A stretch of DNA of 64,000 bases from Thermoplasmatales archaeon (GCA_014874365.1 JACWAH010000024.1:62001-126000); one strand, 5' to 3'; positions 1 through 9,097 are shown, counted from the first letter of the stretch. The notes: generated by a model from the letters alone, not told the origin. A program made the numbers and translations.

Positions 1-253
1 AGGTTATGAGTATCCTGTTAGTAAGGACGTTTTCGTCAACTGCCCTGAGAAATGTAAGAAGTATTGCCAGAAACCTGTCGGATATATAGGAGAGAAGTTC
101 CGGTTCCCCTTTTTCTATGAATTCCAGTGCAAGATTGATTGCTGAGATCACCTCGTCCGTGTCCTTCTGTGAATAGGAATGGAATAAATTTTCCAATGAT
201 TGAGTAGTGAATGTTTCCCGAAACAACACCGGAAGAGACGAGTTGCCCATCAT
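1..253 (-). CDS. Unidentified protein, 3' end outside the window
   Basis: I do not recognise this gene. An open frame of 84 codons on the minus strand starts at the ATG at 253-251 and runs off the window edge. The start overlaps the stop of the Xaa-Pro peptidase as ATGA, which implies translational coupling in one operon. A second ATG follows directly (250-248). The visible part is helical in character, with an acidic stretch (EKGEPELLSYISDRF) and a hydrophobic segment (LAILLTFLRAV). It shows no Cys clusters, nucleotide-binding motif or clear signal peptide. The operon link to a peptidase does not by itself suggest a role. Confidence 0.55.
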   Translation of the reverse strand, partial: MMGNSSLPVLFRETFTTQSLENLFHSYSQKDTDEVISAINLALEFIEKGEPELLSYISDRFLAILLTFLRAVDENVLTNRILIT

Positions 254-1329
254 GAAATTTCTATCAAATCCCTGGTGGCCGTGGTGATTTTTTCGAAACC
301 ATCCTTTTTCACTATGACGTCGTCCTCGATCCTGACTCCACCGAATCCAGGAACGTATATGCCCGGTTCAACAGTTACAACCATGTTCTCCTTCAATGGA
401 AGATCAAATCCAGGGCTCAGAGCAGGGTGGTCATGGACATTCATCCCCAATCCATGCCCGAGTGAATGAATGAAAGTATCCTTGTATTTTGTTGAATCAA
501 TTATGTCCCTTGCTATCTTGTCTACGTCCTTTCCATTTATGTTGGCCCTGATTGCGTTCATCGAATTTTCCTGTGCTTCCTTCACCACTGAATATATCTC
601 TTTCTGCTCTTCAGACGCTTTACCGAACACCAGGGTCCTTGTAACATCTGAGCAGTACCTTTCATAAAGCGCTCCGAAATCCATGAGTACGTAGTCGTTC
701 TTCTTCAATTTCCTGTCCCCAGGACTGTAGTGGGGAAGAGAGCTGTTGGAGCCGAACGCAATTATGCTGCTGAACGATGGTTCAGAAGCGCCGTGCCTGA
801 GCATCTGGTAAACTAGTTCGGAGGCCAGTTCTGTTTCTTTCATACCTTCCTTTATCCTGCCGATGACTGCTTCAAAGGACTCACTTGCAATTTTTGCAGC
901 TTCCCTCAATTTTGACAACTCCCCGGGGGTTTTAATGCGTCTTGCCTCCTGGATTGATACGGAAACGTCGACGAACCTCTTGTCGGGAATCATCTTGCTT
1001 AGTTCAGTGTAATCGCTTAGAGTAATAGCTTCATAATTCAATCCCACAACATCCACGTTCTTCAATTCTGACTGTAGAATTTTCTCTATCTCCTTCTTCT
1101 TGTGTATTGCAAGAACTTCCAATCCGGTCTCCTTTGCTGCCTGCTCTTCGAGGATAGAGGTCAATATCTTGATTTCCGTTGGTTTCACTATTAACATTGA
1201 CCCTTCGAAAACACCGCTTTTAACCTGGGTCAGGTAAAAGAAGTTCTTGTCAATGGCGTTTTCTCCGCCATTCACAATCAGTATAGTGTCTACTTCCCTT
1301 GCGTAGTCAAAAATGTGCTTATACTCCAT
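250..1329 (-). CDS. pepQ: Xaa-Pro dipeptidase/aminopeptidase (M24 family)
   Basis: This is a cytosolic dinuclear metallopeptidase that cleaves Xaa-Pro bonds in peptide turnover. The 359 residues match the family length: an N-terminal creatinase-like domain (about 1-120) and a C-terminal pita-bread domain (about 130-359). The metal-ligand segments of the family are visible: DFGALYERYCSDVTRT (first Asp pair), HSLGHGLGMNVHDHP (His), VEPGIYVPG (Glu) and GVRIEDDVIV (second Glu). The start ATG at 1329 is followed directly by recognisable N-terminal sequence. The stop overlaps the next gene downstream by 4 nt. It is divergent from queE, with about 70 bp between them for both promoters. Dipeptidase versus aminopeptidase P specificity cannot be read from sequence. 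Confidence 0.93.
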   Translation of the reverse strand: MEYKHIFDYAREVDTILIVNGGENAIDKNFFYLTQVKSGVFEGSMLIVKPTEIKILTSILEEQAAKETGLEVLAIHKKKEIEKILQSELKNVDVVGLNYEAITLSDYTELSKMIPDKRFVDVSVSIQEARRIKTPGELSKLREAAKIASESFEAVIGRIKEGMKETELASELVYQMLRHGASEPSFSSIIAFGSNSSLPHYSPGDRKLKKNDYVLMDFGALYERYCSDVTRTLVFGKASEEQKEIYSVVKEAQENSMNAIRANINGKDVDKIARDIIDSTKYKDTFIHSLGHGLGMNVHDHPALSPGFDLPLKENMVVTVEPGIYVPGFGGVRIEDDVIVKKDGFEKITTATRDLIEIS

Positions 1330-1402
1330 ATTAGTGAATATGCAACGACATTATTAGTTATGCGGCTTTTGATAGAATAATAAGCTGCGTGTTATTACCT
1401 GA

Positions 1403-2032
1403 ATGTTGTTAATAACTGAAACTTTCCACAGCATACAGGGAGAAGGGGTATACTCCGGAATACCCATGTTCTTTATCAGAACTAACAGGTGCAATCTCAG
1501 ATGCACGTGGTGTGATTCCACTTACTCATTCTATGGAGGAAAGGAAATACCCCTTGCTGAACTTTATGCCGATGTGGATAACGCGAAGGAAGAATGGGTC
1601 TGCTTTACCGGAGGCGAACCACTGATTCAGGCTGAAGCTTACGAATTCCTGGAGCACATGTCCGGTACTGGAAAGAAAACGCTCATCGAAACATCCGGGT
1701 CCATAGACATCGGAAAATATTCCGTACTAAGAAATGTATATTTTGATATGGATATCAAGGTGCCTTCTTCAAATGAGGAGGGTTCCTTCCTGGAGAAAAA
1801 TATCAAGGCATTGAAACGGGATGATTATGTCAAATTCGTGATCAAGGATCAAAAGGACTATGACTTTGCCAGGAGTAAAGTCTCCAATCTTGGTAACATT
1901 GAGGTCGTGTTCCAGCCATGTTATGGGACCAGCCTCAAGTGGCTTGCAGAGTCTGTGCTTGCCGATGGACTGAATGTCAGGGTCATGCCTCAATTGCACA
2001 AACTGATTTGGGGCGAGAAGAGAGGAGTATGA
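1403..2032 (+). CDS. queE: 7-carboxy-7-deazaguanine synthase (radical SAM)
   Basis: QueE converts 6-carboxy-tetrahydropterin to 7-carboxy-7-deazaguanine on the way to preQ0, the precursor of archaeosine in archaeal tRNA. The 209 residues fit the compact QueE size. The N-terminus has the typical SIQGEGVYSGIPMFFIRTNRCN segment split around the radical-SAM cysteines, CNLRCTWCDS (CxxxCxxC). FTGGEPL (SAM-binding GGE-like motif) follows near residue 72. The gene overlaps pyrC as ATGA at 2029-2032 and is presumably co-transcribed with it. The QueA-like gene at 31019 may use the same precursor pool, though that is inference. No queC, queD or tgt lies in this window. Confidence 0.93.
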   Translation: MLLITETFHSIQGEGVYSGIPMFFIRTNRCNLRCTWCDSTYSFYGGKEIPLAELYADVDNAKEEWVCFTGGEPLIQAEAYEFLEHMSGTGKKTLIETSGSIDIGKYSVLRNVYFDMDIKVPSSNEEGSFLEKNIKALKRDDYVKFVIKDQKDYDFARSKVSNLGNIEVVFQPCYGTSLKWLAESVLADGLNVRVMPQLHKLIWGEKRGV

Positions 2033-3294
2033 CGATGCCCGATACCGTTTTCTCAGGCAGATTCTATTATAAACAGAAATTCCAGGAGTTATACGTAGGA
2101 GTGACAGATGGAAAAATAAGCGAGATCACCAAGTCGAACACCGGAGCGAAAATAATTTACCTCCCTTATGCAGTGTTGCCTTCCGGCATCGATATTCATG
2201 TTCATTTCCGGGATCCTGGAGAAACAAGCAAGGAGGACTTCAAATCAGGATCAATTTCTGCCATTTACGGTGGAACCACCACGGTTTTTGATATGCCGAA
2301 TAACCTTGTTCCTGTCTCTGATTATGATGTATTCGAAAACAAGTTAAATGCTGTTTCCACCAGATCATTCTGTGATTTCGGGTTATATTCTCTCTATAAT
2401 GGAAAAAATAAGGACGTGATAGACAAGAGGTCTTCCGGGTTGAAGGTATACCTGGGAGGGAGCACTAATGCACTTCCAATTGGGGAAATGGACAAGGTGG
2501 CGAAAGAGCACCTTGCAAATTGGGAGAAACCAGTTCTCTTCCACAGTGAGGACAGCGCCTGCCTTAAGTCAAATACCCGGCTTGAGAAGAATTGCAGGGA
2601 CCACAATCTGGCGAGGCCCGTGGAATGCGAGGAGGCCGGGGTTAAGAGTGCAATATCCTTTGCTGCAAGGAAAGGAATAATAGGGCACCTATCCCATTCT
2701 TCCCCACTGGACAGTAATTACAAGGTTGAAGTCACGCCCCACCATCTTCTTCTAAATGACGACAAGATAACTGATCAATGGGGAAAAGTCAATCCTCCGC
2801 TAAGGGACAGGGCAACTCAGGAACAACTCCTTGGTAATTACCTGTCTGGAAAATACCAGATTCTTTCTTCGGATCATGGACCACATACCGAAGAGGATAA
2901 AGCTGACTTTCAACATGCTGCGTCAGGGATAATTGGAGTTGAAACCAGAATTCCATTGATGCTGAATCTTGTGAAAAATAAGATTCTCAACCTTGATATT
3001 TTATTGTCAACTGCCGTTATCACTCCAGGAGAGACCTTTGATATAGGAAAGGGACAGATTGAAATAGGTTACAGTGCAGATTTTATGTGCGTGGACTTTT
3101 CAAATGTTTCAAGGCTCAATCAGGAAAAGCTGCATTCTAAGGTGACCATATCCCCTTTCAACGGATTCGACGTGATTTTCCCCTCTCATGTTGTGATTAG
3201 CGGCAATGTAGCAATAGACCAGTACGAACTTGTAGAGGAGAGATTCGGAAAGTTTGTTCAGGCAGGTGATCAAGGTAAAAAGACAGAAACGTGA
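2029..3294 (+). CDS. pyrC: Dihydroorotase
   Basis: Dihydroorotase catalyses the third step of pyrimidine synthesis, cyclising carbamoyl aspartate. The metal-binding signature DIHVHFRDPGETSKEDF lies near residue 50, with later His residues at HSEDS, GHLSHSSP and the catalytic SSDHGPHT, as in type I dihydroorotases. I chose the ATG at 2029 because GAGGAG stands just upstream, the ATG overlaps the queE stop by 4 nt, and the protein is then 421 residues, the usual size. An open extension in the same frame back to 1918 lies inside queE and has no family character. The 3' end overlaps the start of rnp4. Confidence 0.93.
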   Translation: MTMPDTVFSGRFYYKQKFQELYVGVTDGKISEITKSNTGAKIIYLPYAVLPSGIDIHVHFRDPGETSKEDFKSGSISAIYGGTTTVFDMPNNLVPVSDYDVFENKLNAVSTRSFCDFGLYSLYNGKNKDVIDKRSSGLKVYLGGSTNALPIGEMDKVAKEHLANWEKPVLFHSEDSACLKSNTRLEKNCRDHNLARPVECEEAGVKSAISFAARKGIIGHLSHSSPLDSNYKVEVTPHHLLLNDDKITDQWGKVNPPLRDRATQEQLLGNYLSGKYQILSSDHGPHTEEDKADFQHAASGIIGVETRIPLMLNLVKNKILNLDILLSTAVITPGETFDIGKGQIEIGYSADFMCVDFSNVSRLNQEKLHSKVTISPFNGFDVIFPSHVVISGNVAIDQYELVEERFGKFVQAGDQGKKTET

Positions 3295-3577
3295 ACACGA
3301 AAAGAATCAGTTGAAGGATATTGGATTATCGAGAATCAATGGACTTTTCGATCTTGCACGAACCGTTAATGAACCTATTCTCTCCAGAAGATACATCGAG
3401 ATAATGCAGGGAATAGGAACGAGGATGGATATAACCATCCCCAGACAGATAAAAAGGATGTACTGTAAAAAATGCAGCACTATCTACGGAGGAAAATCAT
3501 TGATAAGGCTCAAGAATGGCATCCTTTCAGTTAAGTGCAATCAATGCGGATATCTGAGGAGAATCCCCTATCGTTAA
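3254..3577 (+). CDS. rnp4: RNase P protein component 4 (Rpp21 family)
   Basis: This is a zinc-ribbon subunit of archaeal RNase P, which trims the 5' leader of pre-tRNA. The N-terminal half is basic and helical (LFDLARTVNEPILSRRYIEI). The central ITIPRQIKRMYCKKCSTIY and the later VKCNQCGYLRRIPYR supply the four zinc cysteines (CxxC...CxxC), with the RIPYR ending typical of the family. The frame opens at a TTG (3254); a GTG at 3266 is an alternative, and neither has a strong Shine-Dalgarno. Both starts lie inside the end of pyrC, so expression is probably coupled. The TAA stop is part of a TTAA palindrome shared with the convergent gene. Confidence 0.85.
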   Translation: MFRQVIKVKRQKREHEKNQLKDIGLSRINGLFDLARTVNEPILSRRYIEIMQGIGTRMDITIPRQIKRMYCKKCSTIYGGKSLIRLKNGILSVKCNQCGYLRRIPYR

Positions 3578-3801
3578 TCGCTGGCTGTTTCAATATGGAA
3601 CATTACCTTAAAGCCTTCCATCGCAGCCTGGATCTTGTCGGCGAACCATATAGAATCCTCGGCGGACGCGTTCTTTCCCCACTCGTAAACCATGTCATGT
3701 TCACCTATGATGGGCTTGAATCCAAGAGACCTCAACCGATTTATAATCTCGCTCGGTTTCGCACCTTCGCTTGAAAATGTTACGTCTAGAAATGTTTTCA
3801 T
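3574..3801 (-). CDS. Conserved small protein of unknown function
   Basis: I do not recognise a named family. From the ATG at 3801 the product has 75 residues (starting MKTFLDVTFSSEG and ending HIETASD). It is a compact soluble alpha/beta pattern with no membrane segment or Cys pair. The frame could extend 20 codons upstream to 3861, but that part (MVLAINRKKL) reads through the likely promoter and looks non-native. Its stop is the other strand of the TTAA that also ends rnp4, so the convergent pair overlaps by 3 nt. The composition and the alternating hydrophobic pattern argue for a real gene. The function is open. Confidence 0.65.
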   Translation of the reverse strand: MKTFLDVTFSSEGAKPSEIINRLRSLGFKPIIGEHDMVYEWGKNASAEDSIWFADKIQAAMEGFKVMFHIETASD

Positions 3802-3996
3802 AGGACTTAGCGTCTCATCGCTGGGGGCTATTAATTTTTTGCGATTTATCGCTAAAACCACATTTTAGCTATATAGCATCGTTTGCCTGTAATTTTAGCT
3901 TAAGTACCCGAATTTTTGAAAGTGGATCATTCATTCAATATTCGGTGATGGAAAAATTAAGGAGGAGGCCGTTACTTCAATATTTTATGCAATGGA

Positions 3997-6900
3997 CTAC
4001 TTATCAGGTTTCTTAGCATATATTGAAGACGGCCACCAGTTGTACTTCTCCATTATGGTCATTATCGCTGGCACGAAGAATGGCCAGCTGACAAAAGTAT
4101 CCAGCACTATTCCAAGTGCCAGACCTGTGCCAATTTCTGAAAGTATGGAGAAATTCGCGAAGTTAAGTGCAAAGAAAGTCACAAATAAAATGCTTCCCAG
4201 CGCTATAATAATCCCACCGTTCTCAGAAACACTTACCCGGATCGCATCATTGGTGCTTGCACCTTTGATGACTTCCTCCCTGACCCTGGTTATCATAAAT
4301 ATGTCATAGTCGAGCCCCACGGCAAGCAACGTGACGAAAACGAACATTGGCAGGAATATTATTATTGGCAGCGACTGTATGTAATAGAAATAGACATAGG
4401 TAAGAGCAAGCGAAAATACAACCATGGCAAGCACCATAGCTATCAATCTCAGCGGAGTCAGTAAAGAACTCAACTGTATGAACAGTATGACGGCCACAGT
4501 GATCACTATAATTGGAATTATTTCGGCGAAAGCTGCATGACTGTAAGCATTGGCATCAGCCAGTCCCTGGGATAGGCCACCATTGTAGAATTGGTAATCC
4601 CCTGCAATCGATAAGTTATTGATCTCCTGATCGAAGTGGCTCATGGACCCGGTCACCCATGGGGAATACGCAAGTGCAGAGGTTTGATAGTAAATAATGG
4701 CGTAACTTGAATTGTTGCCGAAGTAAGAAAGAATCTGAGCGGTATAAGGATTATGATAGTTGTTGGTATCAATTCCGCTAATATTGGATAAATCCCAGTT
4801 CTGGAAATAACCAAACGGATGGCTTGGACCAAATACCTCGGATATCTGTGGTTGCTGCAGTGACAAATTTTCCAGTTGAGCGATATCTTTCATTTCGGTT
4901 GCGTTATATGTTATATTTCCTCCATTATTCTGGTAAATCGGAGACGGCATCTGAACGACTATATAGTTTTGCTCAAAGAGATCCCCGTTGAAAGAGGAGT
5001 TCACTGCCTGCAGAGCCTGCGTGCTGCTGTTGGCTGGCAGAAGTGCAAATATGTCCAGTCCGGCGGGGGTATCCAGGTATATAAATACCCCTACAAGTGT
5101 AACCACCACTAATATGGCCATAAACTGGAATTTGTGTGAAGTAACGATGTTTGCGACCCTGCGCATAGGTCTTTCAAAGGGCGCGTGCTTCATGTTTGAT
5201 ATTTTTGCCGGCCAGAATATCCTGTCTTTTAAGATGTAGAGGATAGCGATGAGGAAGGTATTAGCTAGGAATATAGTGACAGTTACGCCGATTGCATTGG
5301 TAATTCCTGCGTCGCTAAAAAGGGGAACATTGGCAAGCCAGAGGATAAGGTAGGAAGCTGCAACAGTAATTCCAGAGGTAAACACTGCATGCCCAGCCCA
5401 TTGTCCGGCATTTTCCAATGGCTCTTCAGACTTGACCCTGAGTTCCCTCCGGTATCTGGACATAATGTAGACAACATAGTCAGATGTAATTCCCAGCAGA
5501 AGGATTAACAGGAGAGTAGGGGTAATAAATGATACTTCAGAGTGGAAGAATACATCATAGACTATGTATCCTAATCCCATGGAAATCACCGCGGAAATAA
5601 TGAACACTGTAAGTGGTATTAGTGCGGATAGGGGAGACCTGAAAAATATCCCCACTATGAATACAGAGAGGATTATTCCGATTGCTAGAGCAGCGACCAG
5701 CCCTGAAGTCGATTGCTGCTGATACTCGGAGGCGGAGGCACTTGACCCAGCGACGTAATAGGAGCTTCCAGGCATCCTGCTCGGTGAGTTATAATTGTCC
5801 GCGATCGAGGTTACCGCATTAACCAGCCCCAGTCCAAAGCTTTCTGAAAAACTTGCCTCGAAAATCGTCGTTGAATTGTCATATCCCACTAACTGATGAT
5901 AATAGTATCCGCGAGGTACAAATGGGTATGTCTGGAAACCGTGACTGGACCCGGTCATTTCCATATAGACCAGTTGTGAAATCTTGATAGCAGAATTATT
6001 CTGCAGGTAATTCAGGTAAAGTACTGCTTGAGAATAGTTGATATGAATAGTTGGGTTCGATGCCAGGGTCGCGGTTAAGGAATTTAACACCATCGTTGTG
6101 GCGGTATAATTGACCAGCACGTCTCCGATTATGTGATCGGACAGGTTGAACGAATCGTAGACAAACGAGTATGGCGTAATCAAAAGGTTCAGTTGCTGCA
6201 ATCCGGCAGCAACCGTGACGTTTGATGAGATAACCCCTACTGAAAAGTTATCGAGAGCAAGGGGGTAAATCGTTTTATTAGAAAATTGCTGCAAGGTTAT
6301 ATTGCTGTCGACTGCAACAGACAATGCCCATGCGGAATTGCTTAAGTTAAATAGAGAACGGGAGAAGTTAGAGTTGAGAACAGTGCTGTTAACTGCGAGG
6401 CCCATCAGGCTCAATCCGTTAGTAAGATTAGCGTTAAGGAGAGTCGCATTCCATTCTTTGCTGAAATTTTCGAGATAGTCCGAGCCAAGTGCCTTTGTGT
6501 AAATCCCACTAGACGGCAGGTTTGTTGAAATATATGCACTGGTTGAATTGTACGCATTGTTACTGCTCACATACTTTCCCTGGCTGCTATAGTTGAACAG
6601 GAACTGATCTAGGTAAACGAGAGGGATTCCTAAGAAGAAGTTTGCAGTGTTATTTGCCACCGGAATGAAACCGTAAACTGCACTATTTACGTTCTGAATC
6701 AGCGATTTAGTTCCAATCAATTGTAACGATAAGTTGCTGGTTAACCCAGAAAGAATGCTGCTCTCCACCGTAAGAATGCTATGCAATCCAAGGAATCCAT
6801 AACTTCCACTGGAAAAATAATTAGTTAGGTTATTCTGGAGGCTCAGTAGTTGAGAAATATCACTTTGGCTGTTCACGCTGGTGCCCGTGGTGACAATGAC

Positions 6901-7134
6901 CATTGTCGGATCGACGCTTCCAGTTCTTCCGAATTGTTCAGAATAGGTGAGGTTCGCATTGTAGGACTGGGACTGTTTTGGTACCAGCCCATTTGCGAAA
7001 TCAAAATTTGTATTGTTTATGAATTTGATTGCAAAGGGGGACATAATCAGGAAAAGAGCAATCCAGAAAATTATGATCTTTTTTCTATTTTTAATTGAAA
7101 ACTTTGCAATATTCCTGAATTGATTTTCGAACAT
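3997..7134 (-). CDS. MMPL/RND-superfamily membrane exporter
   Basis: This is a large (1045 aa) proton-driven exporter of the MmpL-like RND superfamily, expected in the cytoplasmic membrane. The order is a first membrane helix near residues 18-38, a very long external domain (about 40-470), a block of five or six helices (about 475-650, with the family segment TPTLLLILLLGITSDYVVYI), a second external domain (about 700-860), and a final helix block containing GLDYDIFMITRVREE. The external domains are crowded with N-x-S/T sequons, consistent with glycosylated archaeal surface proteins. It is divergent from the AGT-EndoV gene, with only about 58 bp between starts. The substrate (lipid, drug or other) cannot be deduced. 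Confidence 0.9.
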   Translation of the reverse strand: MFENQFRNIAKFSIKNRKKIIIFWIALFLIMSPFAIKFINNTNFDFANGLVPKQSQSYNANLTYSEQFGRTGSVDPTMVIVTTGTSVNSQSDISQLLSLQNNLTNYFSSGSYGFLGLHSILTVESSILSGLTSNLSLQLIGTKSLIQNVNSAVYGFIPVANNTANFFLGIPLVYLDQFLFNYSSQGKYVSSNNAYNSTSAYISTNLPSSGIYTKALGSDYLENFSKEWNATLLNANLTNGLSLMGLAVNSTVLNSNFSRSLFNLSNSAWALSVAVDSNITLQQFSNKTIYPLALDNFSVGVISSNVTVAAGLQQLNLLITPYSFVYDSFNLSDHIIGDVLVNYTATTMVLNSLTATLASNPTIHINYSQAVLYLNYLQNNSAIKISQLVYMEMTGSSHGFQTYPFVPRGYYYHQLVGYDNSTTIFEASFSESFGLGLVNAVTSIADNYNSPSRMPGSSYYVAGSSASASEYQQQSTSGLVAALAIGIILSVFIVGIFFRSPLSALIPLTVFIISAVISMGLGYIVYDVFFHSEVSFITPTLLLILLLGITSDYVVYIMSRYRRELRVKSEEPLENAGQWAGHAVFTSGITVAASYLILWLANVPLFSDAGITNAIGVTVTIFLANTFLIAILYILKDRIFWPAKISNMKHAPFERPMRRVANIVTSHKFQFMAILVVVTLVGVFIYLDTPAGLDIFALLPANSSTQALQAVNSSFNGDLFEQNYIVVQMPSPIYQNNGGNITYNATEMKDIAQLENLSLQQPQISEVFGPSHPFGYFQNWDLSNISGIDTNNYHNPYTAQILSYFGNNSSYAIIYYQTSALAYSPWVTGSMSHFDQEINNLSIAGDYQFYNGGLSQGLADANAYSHAAFAEIIPIIVITVAVILFIQLSSLLTPLRLIAMVLAMVVFSLALTYVYFYYIQSLPIIIFLPMFVFVTLLAVGLDYDIFMITRVREEVIKGASTNDAIRVSVSENGGIIIALGSILFVTFFALNFANFSILSEIGTGLALGIVLDTFVSWPFFVPAIMTIMEKYNWWPSSIYAKKPDK

Positions 7135-7192
7135 GAGCGAGGGGGTATCAATACAGCCCTAAAAACCTTAATTCCCAAAAAGATGCACAATT

Positions 7193-8119
7193 ATGTCCTA
7201 CCATAGTAAATTAGGGGATTTTGATCTCTATTCTTATTTTTATTCCCTGCTGAGGCAAATCCCTGCAGGAAGGGTATGTTCGTATAAGGATCTGGCTATC
7301 GCTCTCGGTGATCCCATTTCTGCAAGGGCTGTGGGGGAGATGCTTACGGAAAACCCTGATCCAGCAAACACTGGATGCTTTCGAGTGGTACACAACGATG
7401 GAAGGGTAGGAAATTACACTCTCCCTTTAGGGACCACAGAGAAAATCAGGAAACTAAGAAACGATGGTATTCCTGTCTACAATGGAAAAATAGACAATTT
7501 TGAAAAGGTAAGATTTACTGAATTCATCACGGATTTTCCACTTAAAAAAATGGCTCATGAACAGGAACTGATGGCACAGCAGGTTGAATCCGGTGAATAT
7601 GAAAGATCAACAATTGGGGCGGTCGATGTTTCTTATTCAGGCAGGGAAGCGTATGCTGCTTTAGTTTGGCTTGAAGGTGGTAAATTACTTTCCAGGTGCT
7701 GTGTCAGAGAAGTTAAATTTCCCTACATCCCAACATATCTTTCGTACAGGGAAGGTGCCATCACGGTAGATGTTTTAAATGACTTTGGAGGAGTAGCTCT
7801 TATTGATGGGCACGGAATATACCATCCAAGGTTTTGCGGGATAGCATGCTTCGTTGGTTTGGAGAGAGCGGGTGTTACCATTGGCATCGGCAAGAGTAAA
7901 TTGGGCGGCTTAGTTAATAAAGGCGTGATAACCATTGGGTCAAGAGAAGTTTGCGGCATAATAGATGGCAGATACGTTAGCCCAGGCAATAGGATAGGCC
8001 TTCGATCCTCAATAGAACTTGTGAAATCAAACGCTGACTGCATTGTATTGGCAAATGAAGCCCATAAAGCAGCAACTAATTTCCGGAACTTGCCCTCGGG
8101 TATCAAAAGCAAGATGTAA
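7193..8119 (+). CDS. O6-alkylguanine-DNA alkyltransferase domain fused to endonuclease V
   Basis: This is a two-domain DNA-repair protein. Residues about 5-95 form the C-terminal (DNA-binding and active-site) half of an AGT: GRVCSYKDLAIALGDP helix-turn-helix, SARAVG with the arginine finger, then the active-site region. The usual PCHRV reads GCFRVV, keeping Cys but losing Pro and His. Residues about 115-308 are endonuclease V, which nicks next to deoxyinosine: GAVDVSYSG (catalytic Asp), FPYIPTYLSYREG (wedge and Glu), LIDGHGIYHPR (Asp, His) and GKSKLGG. This fusion has been described from Ferroplasma acidarmanus. The start ATG at 7193 lies about 26 bp behind an AT-rich box. It is adjacent to tRNA-Leu. 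Confidence 0.92.
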   Translation: MSYHSKLGDFDLYSYFYSLLRQIPAGRVCSYKDLAIALGDPISARAVGEMLTENPDPANTGCFRVVHNDGRVGNYTLPLGTTEKIRKLRNDGIPVYNGKIDNFEKVRFTEFITDFPLKKMAHEQELMAQQVESGEYERSTIGAVDVSYSGREAYAALVWLEGGKLLSRCCVREVKFPYIPTYLSYREGAITVDVLNDFGGVALIDGHGIYHPRFCGIACFVGLERAGVTIGIGKSKLGGLVNKGVITIGSREVCGIIDGRYVSPGNRIGLRSSIELVKSNADCIVLANEAHKAATNFRNLPSGIKSKM

Positions 8120-8151
8120 ATTTATAATTCACAAGGGCTATCAGGTTGGAA

Positions 8152-8236
8152 GCGGAGGTTGTCGAGCTAGGTTAAAGGCGATGGATTCAGGGTCCATTCC
8201 CGTAGGGGTGCGCCGGTTCAAATCCGGCCCTCCGCA
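8152..8236 (+). tRNA. tRNA-Leu (anticodon CAG)
   Basis: The gene forms an 85-nt cloverleaf with a long variable arm. The acceptor pair is GCGGAGG with CCTCCGC. The anticodon stem ATGGA/TCCAT encloses the loop TTCAGGG, giving anticodon CAG. The variable arm is followed by the T arm CCGGTTCAAATCCGG. The discriminator base is A and CCA is not encoded. I see no intron in the anticodon loop. It begins 32 nt after the AGT-EndoV stop. Confidence 0.95.
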
Positions 8237-8280
8237 TTTTATCAATTAACTGGATTGGTCTATATTATTGCTGTCGCAGA

Positions 8281-8322
8281 TTGATCACCAGTTTTCATTA
8301 AGATCAGATAAAACTGGATCAA
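8281..8322. repeat. Inverted repeat between two tRNA genes
   Basis: TTGATCACCAGTTTT at 8281-8295 is mirrored by AAAACTGGATCAA at 8310-8322. The arms pair over 13 positions with a two-base bulge and a 14-nt loop. It lies in the 247-bp gap between tRNA-Leu and tRNA-Ser, where no gene is apparent. A hairpin acting as a transcription stop or a small RNA are both possible; neither is shown. Confidence 0.6.
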
Positions 8323-8483
8323 TGTAATGCTGTGCATTCGGGCTCCTAAGTTAACATACGGCGCAAGAATATGCCTCAGATCTCGATCAGGAGTGCGGAT
8401 GTATTTCGCAGAAATCTTCACCGTTCTGCATCGATATCTTGCACAATCCAGTCTTGTAACAAAACTTCAGATAGACCCGTGAA

Positions 8484-8567
8484 CGCTGGGAGGGAGATTT
8501 GAACTCCCGAGCTCTTGCGAGCACAAGCTTTCCAGGCTTGCGCCTTACCAGGCTAGGCTACCCCAGC
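8484..8567 (-). tRNA. tRNA-Ser (anticodon GGA)
   Basis: Read on the minus strand it starts GCTGGGG and ends CTCCCAGC plus discriminator G. The anticodon stem CAAGC/GCTTG encloses CTGGAAA, giving anticodon GGA. A long variable arm (GCTCGCAAGAGC) marks a class II tRNA. The T arm GGGAGTTCAAATCTCCC is standard. The AT-rich stretch at about 8587-8610 is the probable promoter. The 3' half is the same as that of the tRNA-Ser at 9300. Confidence 0.94.
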
Positions 8568-8647
8568 TTTTGCCTAAGGGGTTCATAAGCGCGACTTATT
8601 TAATTTTTAATAGGGGGTTGCGAGCCTGGCAACTGAATGATTCAAAC

Positions 8648-9097
8648 TCACTCGAACGACGTGAAAACTATGAAAGTCTGTGTCATGGCTATTCCCCTCA
8701 TGTTCCTCAACTTATCAAGCACAAATGTGGACAAATCCCGCATTGATTTCTGGACAGTCAGGACGATAATATCCCATTCACCAGTGAGAATAGAGACCGC
8801 AAGAATTCTGTCGATCTCTGCTAAGTTCTTACAAAGATCATTCTGATTAACTCCGGATTCAGAATCATAACTCAAGACAACGTAAGCCATTACCGGGAGA
8901 CCGAGTTTCTCATAATCGAGGTTTACTGTGAAATTTCTGATTATTCCCATTCTTTGTAACTTGGAGATCCTTTCAAATACTGTAGCTCTGGGGATTCCAG
9001 TATGCTTCGAAATTTCTCCAATCTTAGCCCTTCCATCTTGTTTCAAGAAATTAATCAGTGCGATATCTTTCTGGTCAACTGTCTCCTTTAATGGCAT
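8648..9097 (-). CDS. Lrp/AsnC-family transcription regulator
   Basis: This is a 149-aa regulator with an N-terminal winged helix (DIALINFLKQDGRAKIGEISK, then GIPRATVFERISKLQRMGII) and a C-terminal RAM/effector-binding domain (about 70-149) that normally forms dimers and octamers. Such proteins usually sense amino acids and act as local or global regulators. A TATA-like box (about 9118-9128) lies near -26 of the ATG at 9097, suggesting a leaderless mRNA. It sits alone between two tRNA-Ser genes, so no target gene is implied by position. Confidence 0.92.
   Translation of the reverse strand: MPLKETVDQKDIALINFLKQDGRAKIGEISKHTGIPRATVFERISKLQRMGIIRNFTVNLDYEKLGLPVMAYVVLSYDSESGVNQNDLCKNLAEIDRILAVSILTGEWDIIVLTVQKSMRDLSTFVLDKLRNMRGIAMTQTFIVFTSFE

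Noticed and set aside
4876-5239. Plus-strand frames opposite the MMPL exporter
   Set aside because: They lie antisense to a well-conserved membrane protein and lack start signals or family features.
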